Assembly: GCA_900471485.1 (NCBI GenBank)
Contig: UCEU01000002.1
Span: 218,591 to 282,590, forward strand
Direction of reading: 5' to 3'
Length of the DNA stretch: 64,000 nucleotides
From: Hyphomicrobiales bacterium
GTDB lineage: Bacteria > Pseudomonadota > Alphaproteobacteria > Rhizobiales > Rhizobiaceae
How positions within the stretch are numbered: the stretch's first letter is position 1; every line of letters starts with the position of its first letter. Position numbers and translations under genes: made by a program. This document shows positions 46,937 to 56,526 of this stretch, piece after piece. The notes under the pieces were generated by a model. It saw only the letters and a list, made by a program, of their open reading frames with translations. It made no database searches and was not told the DNA's origin.

Positions 46937-46952
46937 TTAACATCGCTTTAAC
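46937..46952 (+). promoter_or_regulatory. CtrA box upstream of ftsK
   Basis: TTAACATCGCTTTAAC is a perfect TTAA-N7-TTAAC, the full CtrA binding motif. It lies 86 bases before the chosen ftsK start, supporting cell-cycle control of ftsK by CtrA. Confidence 0.78.
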
Positions 46953-47037
46953 CGTCCTTTGATTAGGTGGAGCGGACGCATTGGGCGCGAGGCGCATCCG
47001 CGATTCGCAAGCTTTCAGGCATTGGACGGGTATACAC

Positions 47038-49710
47038 ATGGCAAGAAGCACATCGCCAGCAATGGATGGCCGGCCGGACCGTTTCTCCCTTTCGGGGTTT
47101 GTGGTCCGCCAGGCGCAGAGCCTGTTGGGCTTCGCGCTCTTCCTGTTGCTCGCGCTGGCGGTCGCCGCACTGGCGACCTGGAACGTCGCCGATCCGAGCT
47201 ATTCCTACGCCACGGGCAACGAGCCGACGAACATCCTCGGCTATAGCGGCGCGGCGTTCGCCGATATCCTGATGCAGTTCTTCGGGCTTGCCAGCGTCGT
47301 CGCGCTGTTGCCTGTTGTCGCCTGGGCGCTGGCGCTGATTTCCGGCCGCCGCTTCAGCCGCGTCCCGGCGCGGCTCGCCGCCTGGGGTGTGGGCTCGATC
47401 CTGTCTTCGGCCGTGATCGGCTGCTTCCCGCCGCCACTCACCTGGCCGATCCCCAATGGCATCGGCGGCGTCATCGGCGACATGATCCTGCGCTTTCCGG
47501 CGCTGTTCGTCGGCGCCTATCCGACCGGTGCGTTCGCCACCGCCGTCGGCGCTGCTTTCTCCATCCCGACAGCCTGGATGATGCTGTTTGCCGCCGGCAT
47601 CGTCGGCGCCGCACCGGAGGAAGACGAGGACGACGCCGATAGCTATGCCGACAACCGCTCCAGGCTTCCCTCCGTCGGCGACGAGGACGAAGACGAGGAC
47701 GGCGGCGGCTGGCTTGCCTTCGGCGCGTTGACGCATGCCTGGTACATGAGCCAGGCGCGGATGCGCCGCATGCTCGGCATGGGTCCGCGCAAGCGCCGCC
47801 AGGACGATTTCGAATCCCCTTACGACTTCAACGACGACGAGTTCGGCAAGCTCAACGAACCGGTGCGCGCCAAGACGCCCACCGCGCGCGGAGAGCGCAT
47901 GGATCCCTCGATGGAGCCGCGCGGCGCGTCGCCGCGCCGCATCGTTTCGGCGCCGTCCATCTCGCTCAACGACGATGACGACGACGACATGCCGTTCGAT
48001 GACGACATGCCGCCGCGTCCGGCCGGCATCCTGCCCGACGACGATGACGACAATGGCTGGATGATGCGCGCCCCCGCCAAGCAGGCCGGCGGTCGTGCCG
48101 AGCCGCGCGTCGTGCAGCCTTCCGCCCGCCCCAAGCCCGGCGCCCGCGTCGAGCGCGAGCAGCAGGGCTCGTTCATCCGCCCCGAAGGCTTCCAGCTGCC
48201 GTCCATGCATCTGCTCGCCGAGCCGAAGGCCGTCGTGCGCGATTCGACACTGTCGGCCGACGCGCTGGAGCAGAATGCCCGCATGCTCGAAGGCGTGCTC
48301 GAGGATTTCGGCGTGAAGGGCGAGATCATTCATGTCCGTCCGGGCCCCGTCGTTACCCTCTACGAACTGGAGCCGGCGCCCGGCATCAAGTCGTCGCGCG
48401 TCATCGGCCTTGCCGACGATATCGCCCGCTCGATGAGCGCGATCGCCGCCCGCGTCGCCGTCGTGCCCGGCCGCAACGCCATCGGCATCGAGCTGCCGAA
48501 CAATATCCGCGAGACCGTCTATCTGCGCGAAATGATCGCCTCCAGGGATTTCGAGACCTCCAAGGCCAAGCTTGCCATGGCGCTCGGCAAGACGATCGGC
48601 GGCGAAGCCGTCATCGCCGACCTCGCCAAGATGCCGCATCTGCTGGTGGCCGGTACCACCGGTTCGGGTAAATCGGTCGCCATCAACACCATGATCCTGT
48701 CGCTGCTCTACCGCATGACGCCGGAACAGTGCCGCCTGATCATGATCGATCCGAAGATGCTGGAACTGTCGATCTACGACGGCATCCCGCACCTGCTGTC
48801 TCCTGTCGTGACGGACCCGAAGAAGGCCGTCGTGGCGCTGAAGTGGACCGTCCGCGAGATGGAAGAGCGCTACAAGAAGATGTCGAAGATCGGCGTGCGC
48901 AACATCGACGGCTTCAATTCCCGCGTCGAGCAGGCGCTCGCCAAGGGCGAGGCGATCTCGCGCACCGTGCAGACGGGCTTCGACCGGGAGACCGGCGAGG
49001 CGATGTACGAGACGGAAGAGTTCGACCTGAAGCCGCTGCCCTATATCGTCGTCATCATCGACGAAATGGCCGACCTGATGATGGTCGCCGGCAAGGACAT
49101 CGAAGGCGCGGTGCAGCGCCTGGCGCAGATGGCGCGCGCTGCCGGTATCCATGTCATCATGGCAACGCAGCGTCCGTCCGTCGACGTCATTACCGGCACG
49201 ATCAAGGCCAACTTCCCGACCCGCATCTCCTTCCAGGTGACGTCGAAGATCGACAGCCGCACCATTCTGGGCGAGCAGGGCGCCGAACAGCTGCTCGGGA
49301 TGGGCGACATGCTCTACATGGCCGGTGGCGGGCGCATCCAGCGTGTCCACGGCCCGTTCGTGGCCGATGGCGAGGTGGAGGACATCGTCGCCTATCTGAA
49401 GACGCAGGGCCAGCCGCAATATCTCGATGCCATCACCGCCGATGACGACGAGGATGGCGATTACGGCGGTGGCCCGGCCGGCACCTCCAATCTCTCCGAT
49501 TCCGAGGATCCCTACGATCAGGCCGTCGCCATTGTTCTGCGTGACGGAAAGGCTTCGACGTCGTATATTCAGCGCAGACTTGGCATCGGATACAATCGCG
49601 CCGCGTCGCTGATCGAGCGCATGGAGCAGGAAGGCATCATCGGCCCGGCCAATCATGCCGGAAAGCGCGAGATCCTGGTGCCGACCGAAGGCGATATTCT
49701 CGACCGCTGA
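47038..49710 (+). CDS. ftsK: DNA translocase FtsK
   Basis: 890 residues. N-terminal membrane domain (four or so segments between ~30 and 200), an acidic linker with [13 protein letters not shown] and poly-Asp stretches (~205-370), then the alpha/beta motor with Walker [21 protein letters not shown] and Walker [21 protein letters not shown], and a C-terminal gamma winged helix ([19 protein letters not shown]) that reads KOPS. ATG 47038 is favoured; the frame runs to 46981. Coordinates septation and terminus segregation. Confidence 0.95.
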   Translation: MARSTSPAMDGRPDRFSLSGFVVRQAQSLLGFALFLLLALAVAALATWNVADPSYSYATGNEPTNILGYSGAAFADILMQFFGLASVVALLPVVAWALALISGRRFSRVPARLAAWGVGSILSSAVIGCFPPPLTWPIPNGIGGVIGDMILRFPALFVGAYPTGAFATAVGAAFSIPTAWMMLFAAGIVGAAPEEDEDDADSYADNRSRLPSVGDEDEDEDGGGWLAFGALTHAWYMSQARMRRMLGMGPRKRRQDDFESPYDFNDDEFGKLNEPVRAKTPTARGERMDPSMEPRGASPRRIVSAPSISLNDDDDDDMPFDDDMPPRPAGILPDDDDDNGWMMRAPAKQAGGRAEPRVVQPSARPKPGARVEREQQGSFIRPEGFQLPSMHLLAEPKAVVRDSTLSADALEQNARMLEGVLEDFGVKGEIIHVRPGPVVTLYELEPAPGIKSSRVIGLADDIARSMSAIAARVAVVPGRNAIGIELPNNIRETVYLREMIASRDFETSKAKLAMALGKTIGGEAVIADLAKMPHLLVAGTTGSGKSVAINTMILSLLYRMTPEQCRLIMIDPKMLELSIYDGIPHLLSPVVTDPKKAVVALKWTVREMEERYKKMSKIGVRNIDGFNSRVEQALAKGEAISRTVQTGFDRETGEAMYETEEFDLKPLPYIVVIIDEMADLMMVAGKDIEGAVQRLAQMARAAGIHVIMATQRPSVDVITGTIKANFPTRISFQVTSKIDSRTILGEQGAEQLLGMGDMLYMAGGGRIQRVHGPFVADGEVEDIVAYLKTQGQPQYLDAITADDDEDGDYGGGPAGTSNLSDSEDPYDQAVAIVLRDGKASTSYIQRRLGIGYNRAASLIERMEQEGIIGPANHAGKREILVPTEGDILDR

Positions 49711-49846
49711 GCCTGAATATTTTCAAACGACGCCGGCTTCACGGAAACCTGATCGCCCTGAAACCGTTACTTTCTGCAGGCCTGCGAAAGCCGCCATGAT
49801 GGCGCCGCGTTTCGGCAGCATCCAGAAATGCCTAGAGGAGACCTAT

Positions 49847-50521
49847 ATGAACAACTCCGAGACCTTCATGGACCGCATCTCGCTGACCCGCCGCCATCTT
49901 CTCGGCGCGATGGCCGTCGCGGCTGCCTCCACCGCGCTGCCATTCAACAGCTTTGCGCAGGCGGCGTCGGCCGCGTCCAACAATGCCACCGCCCAGGCGA
50001 TCGCCGACCATTTCTCCAGCGTCGGCACGATGCAGGGCGAGTTCGTGCAGTTCGGCCCGCGCGGCGAGCAGACCGGCGGCAAGTTCTTCATCCAGCGCCC
50101 CGGCAAGCTGCGCTTCAACTATGACGACCCGTCGCCGATCCGCGTCATCGCCGACGGCAAGAACGTCGCGATCGGCAACATGAAGCTGAAGACCTGGGAT
50201 CTCTATCCTCTGTCAAAGACACCGCTCAGCCTGCTCCTGGCGCAAAAGATCGACCTGTCGTCCGGCTCGGTGAAGAGCGTCAAGCAGGAATCGGACCTCA
50301 CGACCATCGCGCTCGGCAACAATACGGTGTTCGGCAACTCGACGATCACCATGATGTTCGACCCGAAGACGCTCGACCTGCGTCAGTGGACGATCACCGA
50401 CAACCAGGGCAAGGACACCTCGGTGATGGTGTTCAACGTCAAGACCGGCGTGCAGTTCGACGACAAGGTCTTCCGGGTGCCGTACGAGGTCATTCCGGGC
50501 ACGGCGGCTTATCGGGATTGA
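49847..50521 (+). CDS. lolA: Outer-membrane lipoprotein carrier protein LolA
   Basis: 224 residues with a signal that has a twin-arginine look (LTRRHLLGAMAVAAASTALP) cleaved near FAQA. The LolA fold follows: MQGEFVQFGPRGEQTGGKFF, RPGKLRFNYDDPSPIRVIAD and LRQWTITDNQGKDTSVMVFN. GAGGAG 7 bases before the ATG fixes the start. Shuttles lipoproteins from LolCDE to the outer membrane. Confidence 0.9.
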   Translation: MNNSETFMDRISLTRRHLLGAMAVAAASTALPFNSFAQAASAASNNATAQAIADHFSSVGTMQGEFVQFGPRGEQTGGKFFIQRPGKLRFNYDDPSPIRVIADGKNVAIGNMKLKTWDLYPLSKTPLSLLLAQKIDLSSGSVKSVKQESDLTTIALGNNTVFGNSTITMMFDPKTLDLRQWTITDNQGKDTSVMVFNVKTGVQFDDKVFRVPYEVIPGTAAYRD

Positions 50522-50557
50522 TCCCGTCCAGACCTGATTGGTTAGAAACCGCTCACG

Positions 50558-50590
50558 AAACGCCTCGCCATCCGCGGGGCGTTTTTCTTT
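50558..50590 (+). terminator. Terminator after lolA
   Basis: ACGCCTCGC pairs with GCGGGGCGT (one G-T) around CATCC, extended by AA/TT, and runs into TTTTTCTTT. Confidence 0.85.
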
Positions 50591-50659
50591 GGGTGCATGC
50601 GTTCCATCGGCGCAACCTTTGTTCTAAAGCCATGTCGTTCGCATTTGAAAGGCATTGAA

Positions 50660-51463
50660 ATGAGCTTCTCGGTCACCACGTGGAACATCAATTCGGTCAG
50701 GCTGCGCATGCCGATCGTCGAGCAGTTCGTTCTCAAGCATAAGCCCGACATCCTCTGCCTGCAGGAAACCAAGGTGCCGAACGAGCTGTTCCCGTTGGCG
50801 CCGCTCAGGGCCATGGGATACGAACACATCATCATCCACGGCCAGAAGGGCTATCACGGCGTTGCCATCGCCTCGCGATTTCCGCTGACGGAGGATCATC
50901 GCCAGGATTACTGCAAGGTGGGTGATGCCCGGCATATCTCGGCGGTGTTCGAGCGCGGTGGCCGGCGCATCCGGCTGCATAACTTCTACGTTCCGGCCGG
51001 CGGCGACGAGCCGGATCGGGCGATCAATCCGAAGTTCGGACACAAGCTCGATTTCATCGAGGAAATGAAGCTGCTCAAGGCCGACGGCGAGGGCAACACG
51101 TCCTCGATCCTGGTCGGCGACCTCAATATCGCGCCGTTCGAGCATGATGTCTGGTCGCACAAGCAGCTCCTGAAGATCGTCAGCCATACGCCTGTCGAGA
51201 CCGAGGGGCTGATCGAGGTGATGAAGCGCGGGCAATGGCTCGACCTGATGCGCCAGAACGTGCCCGACAGCGAGAAGATCTACACCTGGTGGAGCTACCG
51301 CGCCAAGGATTGGGAAGCAGCCGACCGCGGCCGCCGTCTCGACCATATCTGGTCGTCACGCGATCTCGGGCCGCACCTGCAGCGCATCGAGATCTTCAAG
51401 GAGGCGCGCGGCTGGGAGCGGCCGTCGGACCATGTGCCGGTGACCGCGCATTTCGATCTCTAG
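50660..51463 (+). CDS. xthA: Exodeoxyribonuclease III
   Basis: 267 residues, the usual length. TTWNINSVRLRMP, DILCLQETKVPNELFP (metal Glu), LVGDLNIAPFEHDVW (Asp-Asn pair) and the C-terminal RPSDHVPVTAHF (catalytic Asp-His) cover the active site. AP endonuclease and 3'-exonuclease of base-excision repair. Confidence 0.95.
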   Translation: MSFSVTTWNINSVRLRMPIVEQFVLKHKPDILCLQETKVPNELFPLAPLRAMGYEHIIIHGQKGYHGVAIASRFPLTEDHRQDYCKVGDARHISAVFERGGRRIRLHNFYVPAGGDEPDRAINPKFGHKLDFIEEMKLLKADGEGNTSSILVGDLNIAPFEHDVWSHKQLLKIVSHTPVETEGLIEVMKRGQWLDLMRQNVPDSEKIYTWWSYRAKDWEAADRGRRLDHIWSSRDLGPHLQRIEIFKEARGWERPSDHVPVTAHFDL

Positions 51464-51476
51464 AGTCTAGGGATTT

Positions 51477-51932
51477 TCAGGCGAAGCGATGAAGCTCGGC
51501 GGCGGCGCGCGCGGCGAGCGCTGCGATGTTGTCGCGGATGCGGTTTTCGATCAGTCGCGCGGCGTCGGGATATTCCTCGATCAGCCGGTGAAACAGCGAG
51601 CGGGTGATCCGCAATATGCTGGTGTCGCTCGTGGCGACCGCGGTGAACTTGCGCTCGACCAGCGTGATCAGCGCCAGTTCCGACAGCAGCGTACCGGTGC
51701 CGGCGACCGCCTGAACCTCCGGCTGGCCGTCGCGACCGGTGCTGATCAGCTCCATCTCGCCGCTCAGGACCACATAGGCGCATTCCGCCGGCGAGCCCTC
51801 GCGAAACAGCATCTGGCCGGTGGAGATGGCGCGACGATCCGCGCCGAAGGCGATCAGCCGCAGCTGGTCCTCCGACATTCCGCCGAAGAGCGGAAGCTGC
51901 GAGAGCAGGCGGATATCGTCGTTCAGTGCCAT
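51477..51932 (-). CDS. Cyclic-nucleotide-binding (CRP-type) domain protein without HTH
   Basis: 151 residues comprising one cNMP-binding jelly roll (LPLFGGMSEDQLRLIAFGAD, REGSPAECAYVVLSGEMELI) and its helix, but no DNA-binding domain. The phosphate-binding cassette is imperfect (TLLSELALITLVERK in place of the GE..RAA pattern), so ligand binding is uncertain. One base separates it from the preceding response-regulator gene, with which it is surely cotranscribed. Confidence 0.88.
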   Translation of the reverse strand: MALNDDIRLLSQLPLFGGMSEDQLRLIAFGADRRAISTGQMLFREGSPAECAYVVLSGEMELISTGRDGQPEVQAVAGTGTLLSELALITLVERKFTAVATSDTSILRITRSLFHRLIEEYPDAARLIENRIRDNIAALAARAAAELHRFA

Positions 51933-51933
51933 C

Positions 51934-52617
51934 TTACGGTATGATCTTGTAGCCGCCGTTTTCCGTTACCAGAATCTCGGCGTTTGACGGGTCGCGCTCG
52001 ATCTTCTGGCGCAGGCGGTAAACGTGGGTTTCCAGCGTGTGGGTGGTGACGCCGGAATTGTAGCCCCAGACCTCTTCCAAGAGCACGTCGCGGGTCACGA
52101 CCTTCTGCTCGGCGCGGTACAAGTAGCGGATGATCGCCGCTTCCTTCTCGGTCAGCCTGATCTTCTGGCCGTTTTCGGCCGTCAAAAGCTTCTGGCTCGG
52201 CTTGAAGATATAGGGGCCGACGCTGAAGGTGGCGTCCTCGCTCTGCTCGTGCTGGCGCAGCTGCACGCGAATGCGGGCGAGCAGCACGGCAAAGCGGAAA
52301 GGCTTCGTCACATAATCGTTGGCGCCGGCTTCCAAGCCGAGGATCGTGTCCGAATCGGTGTCGTGCCCGGTCAGCATGATGATCGGCGCCTTGAGGCCGC
52401 CCTTGCGCAGCAGCTTCACCGCCTCGCGGCCATCCATGTCGGGCAGGCCCACATCCATGATGAGGAGATCGATCGGCGTCGCGCGCGCGCGCTCCACGCC
52501 CTTGCCCGCGGTCGATTCCTGCAGAACCGTGAACTCCTCGTAAAGCGAGAGCTGCTCCGTGAGCGTTTCGCGGAGGTCGTCGTCGTCATCCACCAAGAGA
52601 ATGGTGCGTGCTGTCAT
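51934..52617 (-). CDS. OmpR-family response regulator, CenR-like
   Basis: 227 residues. Receiver domain with acidic pocket VDDDDDLRE, phosphoacceptor Asp in LLIMDVGLPDMDGRE, Thr in PIIMLTGHD and Lys in YVTKPFRF; winged-helix output domain with LTEKEAAIIRYLYRA and TLETHVYRLRQKIE. It resembles the essential envelope regulator CenR of alphaproteobacteria. No kinase gene is adjacent, as expected for CenR. Start 52617 as MTARTILLVDDD. The CenR identity is a recognition call, not proven. Confidence 0.88.
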   Translation of the reverse strand: MTARTILLVDDDDDLRETLTEQLSLYEEFTVLQESTAGKGVERARATPIDLLIMDVGLPDMDGREAVKLLRKGGLKAPIIMLTGHDTDSDTILGLEAGANDYVTKPFRFAVLLARIRVQLRQHEQSEDATFSVGPYIFKPSQKLLTAENGQKIRLTEKEAAIIRYLYRAEQKVVTRDVLLEEVWGYNSGVTTHTLETHVYRLRQKIERDPSNAEILVTENGGYKIIP

Positions 52618-52701
52618 GCGGCTATGTCCCTCGCCTTCGGTTCCGTCACTTTTACGCCAGTTCGGCACATAGGCAAAGATCGGGAGACCGCGCTGTTGTC
52701 G

Positions 52702-52719
52702 TATATGATGCTATATGAT
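52702..52719. repeat. Ten-base-phased direct repeat in a divergent promoter
   Basis: TATATGAT occurs at 52702-52709 and 52712-52719, spaced one helical turn apart, between the response-regulator and L,D-transpeptidase-like genes. Could be a tandem binding site. Confidence 0.35.
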
Positions 52720-52759
52720 TTCAATTGTATCTCAGCAATTGCAAAGACATGTGAGAAAA

Positions 52760-53308
52760 ATGGAGAAAACAAGGCGCTCGCCCGGCATACAGTCAAAGAT
52801 CGTCCTCGTTCGTCCCGCTCCCGGCAAAAAAAGCCGCGCGATCGTGCAGTTCGGGCCGATCCGCGTACCCGCGGCCATCGGCCGGTCGGGCCGCACGGTG
52901 CTGAAACGGGAAGGCGACGGCGCCACGCCGATCGCCTCGATGAAGCTGATTTCCGGCTTCCGGCGCGGCGAGCGGCAGGTGCGGATCGAAACACCGCTTG
53001 CGATGCGCCGCATCCGCGCCGACATGCTCTGGTGCGATCAGCCCGAGAACGCCAACTACAACCGTCTCGTCAGGGCGCCGTTCCGGCCGAGCCACGAGGA
53101 GATGAAGCGCACCGACGGGCTCTACGACGTCTGCCTCGTCATGGATTGGAACGTCACGTCGCGGGCGCGCCATCGCGGCTCGGCGATCTTCATGCACCTG
53201 ATCCGGCCGGGCTACGAGCCGACGGCGGGCTGCGTGGCGCTGCATCCGCGCGACATGCGCCTGTTGCTGCCGCATCTCAGGAAGGGAACCGTGGTGCGCG
53301 TCGTCTGA
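52760..53308 (+). CDS. L,D-transpeptidase-like (YkuD) protein
   Basis: About 182 residues. The catalytic signature appears as IFMHLIRPGYEPTAGCVAL, containing the His and the nucleophile Cys of the YkuD fold. No signal peptide is seen from ATG 52760 or from the longer start at 52715, which is unusual for a cell-wall enzyme. Divergent from the CenR-like regulator, which governs envelope functions in other species. Confidence 0.8.
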   Translation: MEKTRRSPGIQSKIVLVRPAPGKKSRAIVQFGPIRVPAAIGRSGRTVLKREGDGATPIASMKLISGFRRGERQVRIETPLAMRRIRADMLWCDQPENANYNRLVRAPFRPSHEEMKRTDGLYDVCLVMDWNVTSRARHRGSAIFMHLIRPGYEPTAGCVALHPRDMRLLLPHLRKGTVVRVV

Positions 53309-53449
53309 CCGGCGACGGGGGTGATTATCGCAGACACTCGACCTATATCAAACTCGACCGGCGCTCGGGCTGCGATGCGTCGCGGGAAGCCGCAAGCGAT
53401 TGCGGTTCAACACGCCCATTGAATTCATCGGATTTTTCGGAGATCGATT

Positions 53450-54280
53450 TTGGCACAGCAATCCATCATTACGTTCCACGACGGCCATTCCATTCCGCAA
53501 GTCGGCCTCGGCGTCTGGCAGACACCCGACGACATCGCCGCCCCCACGGTGCGCGCCGCCATCGAAGCCGGCTATCGCCATGTCGATACGGCCGCCGTCT
53601 ATGAAAACGAGGACGGCGTCGGCGAGGGCATCCGCTCGTCGGGAATCGACCGCAAGGACATCTTCCTGACGACGAAGCTCTGGAATCAGGACCAGGGCTA
53701 TGATTCGACATTGAAGGCCTTCGACAAGAGCCTGAAGCGGCTCGGTACCGACTATGTCGATCTCTACCTCATCCATTGGCCGGCGCCGACGCGCAATTCC
53801 TATGTCGACACCTGGAAGGCCTTCATCAAGCTGCGCGAAGAAGGCCGGGCGAAGTCGATCGGCGTGTCGAACTTCTATCCCGAGCATATCGAGCGGCTGG
53901 TTGCAGAGACCGGCGTCGTGCCCGTCATCAACCAGATCGAGCTGCATCCCGACTTCCAGCAGAAGCAGGCGCAGGAAGCGCACAAGAAGCTCAACATCGC
54001 GACACAATCCTGGAGTCCGCTCGGCCAGGGCAAGCTGATCGCCCATCCCGTTCTCGCCGAGATCGCCAAAAAGCACGGCAAGACGCCGGCGCAGGTGATC
54101 ATCCGCTGGCACATGGACAGCGGCCTCGTCGTCATCCCGAAATCGGTGACGCCGTCGCGCATCGTGGAAAACTTCCAGGTCTTCGACTTCAAGCTCGACG
54201 GCGACGACATGGAAAAGATCGCCAAGCTGGACAGCAGCTCGGCACGGATGGGACCGGACCCGAAGACGGCGACGTTCTGA
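53450..54280 (+). CDS. Aldo/keto reductase (AKR5-like)
   Basis: 276 residues, TIM barrel. Catalytic tetrad is visible: Asp in YRHVDTAAVYENE, its Tyr, Lys in FLTTKLWNQD and His in DLYLIHWPAP. C-terminal VVIPKSVTPSRIVENF binds NADPH. Starts at TTG 53450 with GGAGAT about 7 bases upstream. Family covers 2,5-diketogluconate reductase and methylglyoxal reductases; substrate not assigned. Confidence 0.92.
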   Translation: MAQQSIITFHDGHSIPQVGLGVWQTPDDIAAPTVRAAIEAGYRHVDTAAVYENEDGVGEGIRSSGIDRKDIFLTTKLWNQDQGYDSTLKAFDKSLKRLGTDYVDLYLIHWPAPTRNSYVDTWKAFIKLREEGRAKSIGVSNFYPEHIERLVAETGVVPVINQIELHPDFQQKQAQEAHKKLNIATQSWSPLGQGKLIAHPVLAEIAKKHGKTPAQVIIRWHMDSGLVVIPKSVTPSRIVENFQVFDFKLDGDDMEKIAKLDSSSARMGPDPKTATF

Positions 54281-54763
54281 TCGGATCGGGGCGCGGCGTG
54301 TCTTTGCCGTCGCGCCCGCTTCCCGCGCGCCTTCCCGGTGCTAGGCAGCACGAAAACCCGCGCCCGAGCGAGGCTCGGCGACGGCTGGCTGACAAATCCC
54401 CGGGAATGGGAGTGGGCAGGCGGCATCGTAAGTATGGTATGTGTGTCAGGCGTTCCGCCTGCCCGATCGCTTCAAGGTTTTCCGGTTCGTCCAGGCCGAC
54501 AGGAGCGTCTCTCGGCCTTTCCTTGCCGGATGATCCCTTGGCCCTGACGGCCTTGGAACCACTCTGACAACCATCACCGAACGCCGGATGCCAACCTTGG
54601 CGTGACCGGTTCGCGAACCCGGCTCCCTGTCCGATGACGCCAACAGTGTGTGGCGATTGCGGAGGGCGGGGATGAAAAAGTGCTGAGTATTCGGCTATGG
54701 CATTGATAATGATGTCATATTCTTTTCAGGCGGCGCGTAATCGTCCACGCCTATCGTGGGATC
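54281..54763. other. Gene-free stretch after the aldo/keto reductase
   Basis: About 480 bases. Short frames exist on both strands but none has a ribosome site or protein-like composition. No tRNA, convincing terminator or repeat was seen. Confidence 0.4.
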
Positions 54764-55321
54764 TCAGCCGCAGGTGCCGCGCATCGTCGATTGCGCCTCG
54801 GCGGCCACGCGGTCGTATTCGACGGCCTGCTGCAGCGATTGCTCCCGTTCCGTGCCGGAACAGAACTGCGCGCAATAGCGCGACTTCTTGGCGCCCTCGG
54901 CGTTGATCAGATAGACGCCTCTCGAATTCAGGCAGGCCCCGCCGCCATCGGCCTGCTGCTGCACCGACTGGATCCATTGCACGAAGGGGCCATTGGGATC
55001 GTCGCAATCCGAGCGTCTGTCGGACGGCGGCTGCGGGAAGCCTGAGGCAGGTTCGCTGTAGGCCACCGGCTGGGATTGCGGGTAATCGGTGCGGATCGGC
55101 GGCTCTCTGGTCCGCTCTGCATCGGCGAGCCGCTTTTCGTCCTGCTGAACTTGCTCTTTCGTCATCCCTTTGAACTCGGCCGGCCCGTCGATCACGACGG
55201 CGTCATCGGGCACTTGCTCGATCGGCGTCGTCTCGCAACCCGCCAGTACGACGAGAGATGCAAGCGCCAGACGCCTGATGGCAATGGCAACCCGAGCCGC
55301 AAACACAGTCATACCAGTCAT
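54764..55321 (-). CDS. Predicted lipoprotein, unknown function
   Basis: About 185 residues. A lipobox (LASLVVLAGCETTP) near residue 29 indicates export and lipidation. The rest is polar with several Cys residues (SDCDDPNGPF, GGGACLNSRGVYLI, SRYCAQFCSG), perhaps disulfide-bonded. ATGs at 55327, 55321 and 55312 are all possible. Not recognised beyond the lipoprotein signal. Confidence 0.7.
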   Translation of the reverse strand: MTGMTVFAARVAIAIRRLALASLVVLAGCETTPIEQVPDDAVVIDGPAEFKGMTKEQVQQDEKRLADAERTREPPIRTDYPQSQPVAYSEPASGFPQPPSDRRSDCDDPNGPFVQWIQSVQQQADGGGACLNSRGVYLINAEGAKKSRYCAQFCSGTEREQSLQQAVEYDRVAAEAQSTMRGTCG

Positions 55322-55614
55322 GGACATCCCCGGAACCACGCCGCCCCTCTAGGCGGCGAACCAATGCTATTATGCGGCGGGCGAAAATACATCCCGCATT
55401 TGGGGTATGCGGCTGCCATTGCCGACGGAAATTGAAGGCCTTGGTTGTGGTTTTTCGACAATCTCGGCGCTGTATGCGCCTGCGCAGCGGTGCCGGCAGG
55501 GCAAACGAGGTGGTGTCCGGCTCCGACGCCGGCCTTCTCAACTCCATTGGCCCCCACTGGTAATTCCCGCGCATTTCCGCCATATACAGCCCAAACACAC
55601 ATGGACATGAGACA
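55322..55614. other. Divergent region between the lipoprotein gene and dapF
   Basis: About 290 bases. GCCGCC-CCTCTA-GGCGGC (55340-55357) is a perfect 6-bp hairpin. No supported gene; presumably holds both promoters. Confidence 0.4.
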
Positions 55615-56526
55615 ATGAGCGCAACGGTCGAATTCGCGAGGATGAACGGGCTTGGCAACAAGATCCTGGTTGTCGACATGCGCGGGCGCAAGGACAAGGT
55701 GACGCCCGAAGCCGCGATCGCGCTCAATGCGGATGCCGAGACTGAGTTCGACCAGATCATGGCGATCCATGATCCAAAGGCCGAGGGCACCGATGCCTGG
55801 ATCGATATCCTGAACTGCGACGGCACCAAGGCGCAGGCCTGCGGCAACGGCACGCGCTGCGTGGTGCAGGCGCTTTCGGCCGAGACCGGCCAGAAGGTCT
55901 TCACCTTCCAGACCGTCGCCGGCATCCTGAATGCAGCCGAGCACGCGGACGGGACGATCTCGGTCGACATGGGCAGGCCGGTGTTTCAGTGGGACAAGAT
56001 CCCGCTTTCGGAAGAGTTCTTCGATACCAGCCGCATCGAGCTGCAGATCGGGCCGATCGACAATCCGGTCCTGCATTCGCCATCGGCCATGTCGATCGGC
56101 AATCCGCACGCGATCTTCTGGGTCGACAGGGATCCGATGAGCTTCGATCTGGAGCGCTTCGGACCGCTGCTCGAAAACCATCCGATGTTTCCCGAGAAGG
56201 CCAACATCACGCTGGCGCAGGTCACGTCCGACGCGAGCCTGCGCACCCGCACCTGGGAGCGCGGCGCAGGCCTGACGCTTGCCTGCGGTTCGGCTGCCTG
56301 TGCCGCCGGCGTTTCCGCCGCGCGCACCGGCCGCACCGGGCGCAAGGTCACGATCGACGTCGCCACCGCGCCGAGCCGGCAGCCGCTCACCATCGAATGG
56401 CGTGAGGACGACCATGTGGTCATGACCGGCCCTGCCGAATGGGAATGGTCGGGCACCGTCGATCCCGTCACTGGCGTATGGCAGCGCGATGAGGCGGTCG
56501 AGGCTCCGGGGGCGGAAGCCAAGTGA
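55615..56526 (+). CDS. dapF: Diaminopimelate epimerase
   Basis: 303 residues. Catalytic Cys pair in [12 protein letters not shown] and [17 protein letters not shown]-terminal [19 protein letters not shown] is typical. Interconverts L,L- and meso-diaminopimelate for lysine and peptidoglycan. Its TGA overlaps the GTG start of mtaB. Confidence 0.95.
   Translation: MSATVEFARMNGLGNKILVVDMRGRKDKVTPEAAIALNADAETEFDQIMAIHDPKAEGTDAWIDILNCDGTKAQACGNGTRCVVQALSAETGQKVFTFQTVAGILNAAEHADGTISVDMGRPVFQWDKIPLSEEFFDTSRIELQIGPIDNPVLHSPSAMSIGNPHAIFWVDRDPMSFDLERFGPLLENHPMFPEKANITLAQVTSDASLRTRTWERGAGLTLACGSAACAAGVSAARTGRTGRKVTIDVATAPSRQPLTIEWREDDHVVMTGPAEWEWSGTVDPVTGVWQRDEAVEAPGAEAK

Noticed and set aside
46963..49656. 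897-codon open frame antisense to ftsK
   Set aside because: His/Arg/Asp-rich composition with no domain, fully overlapped by ftsK. High-GC genomes routinely leave such shadow frames.
55372..55610. Short plus-strand frames upstream of dapF
   Set aside because: 63 and 67 codons without ribosome sites, basic and Cys-rich composition typical of non-coding GC-rich DNA.
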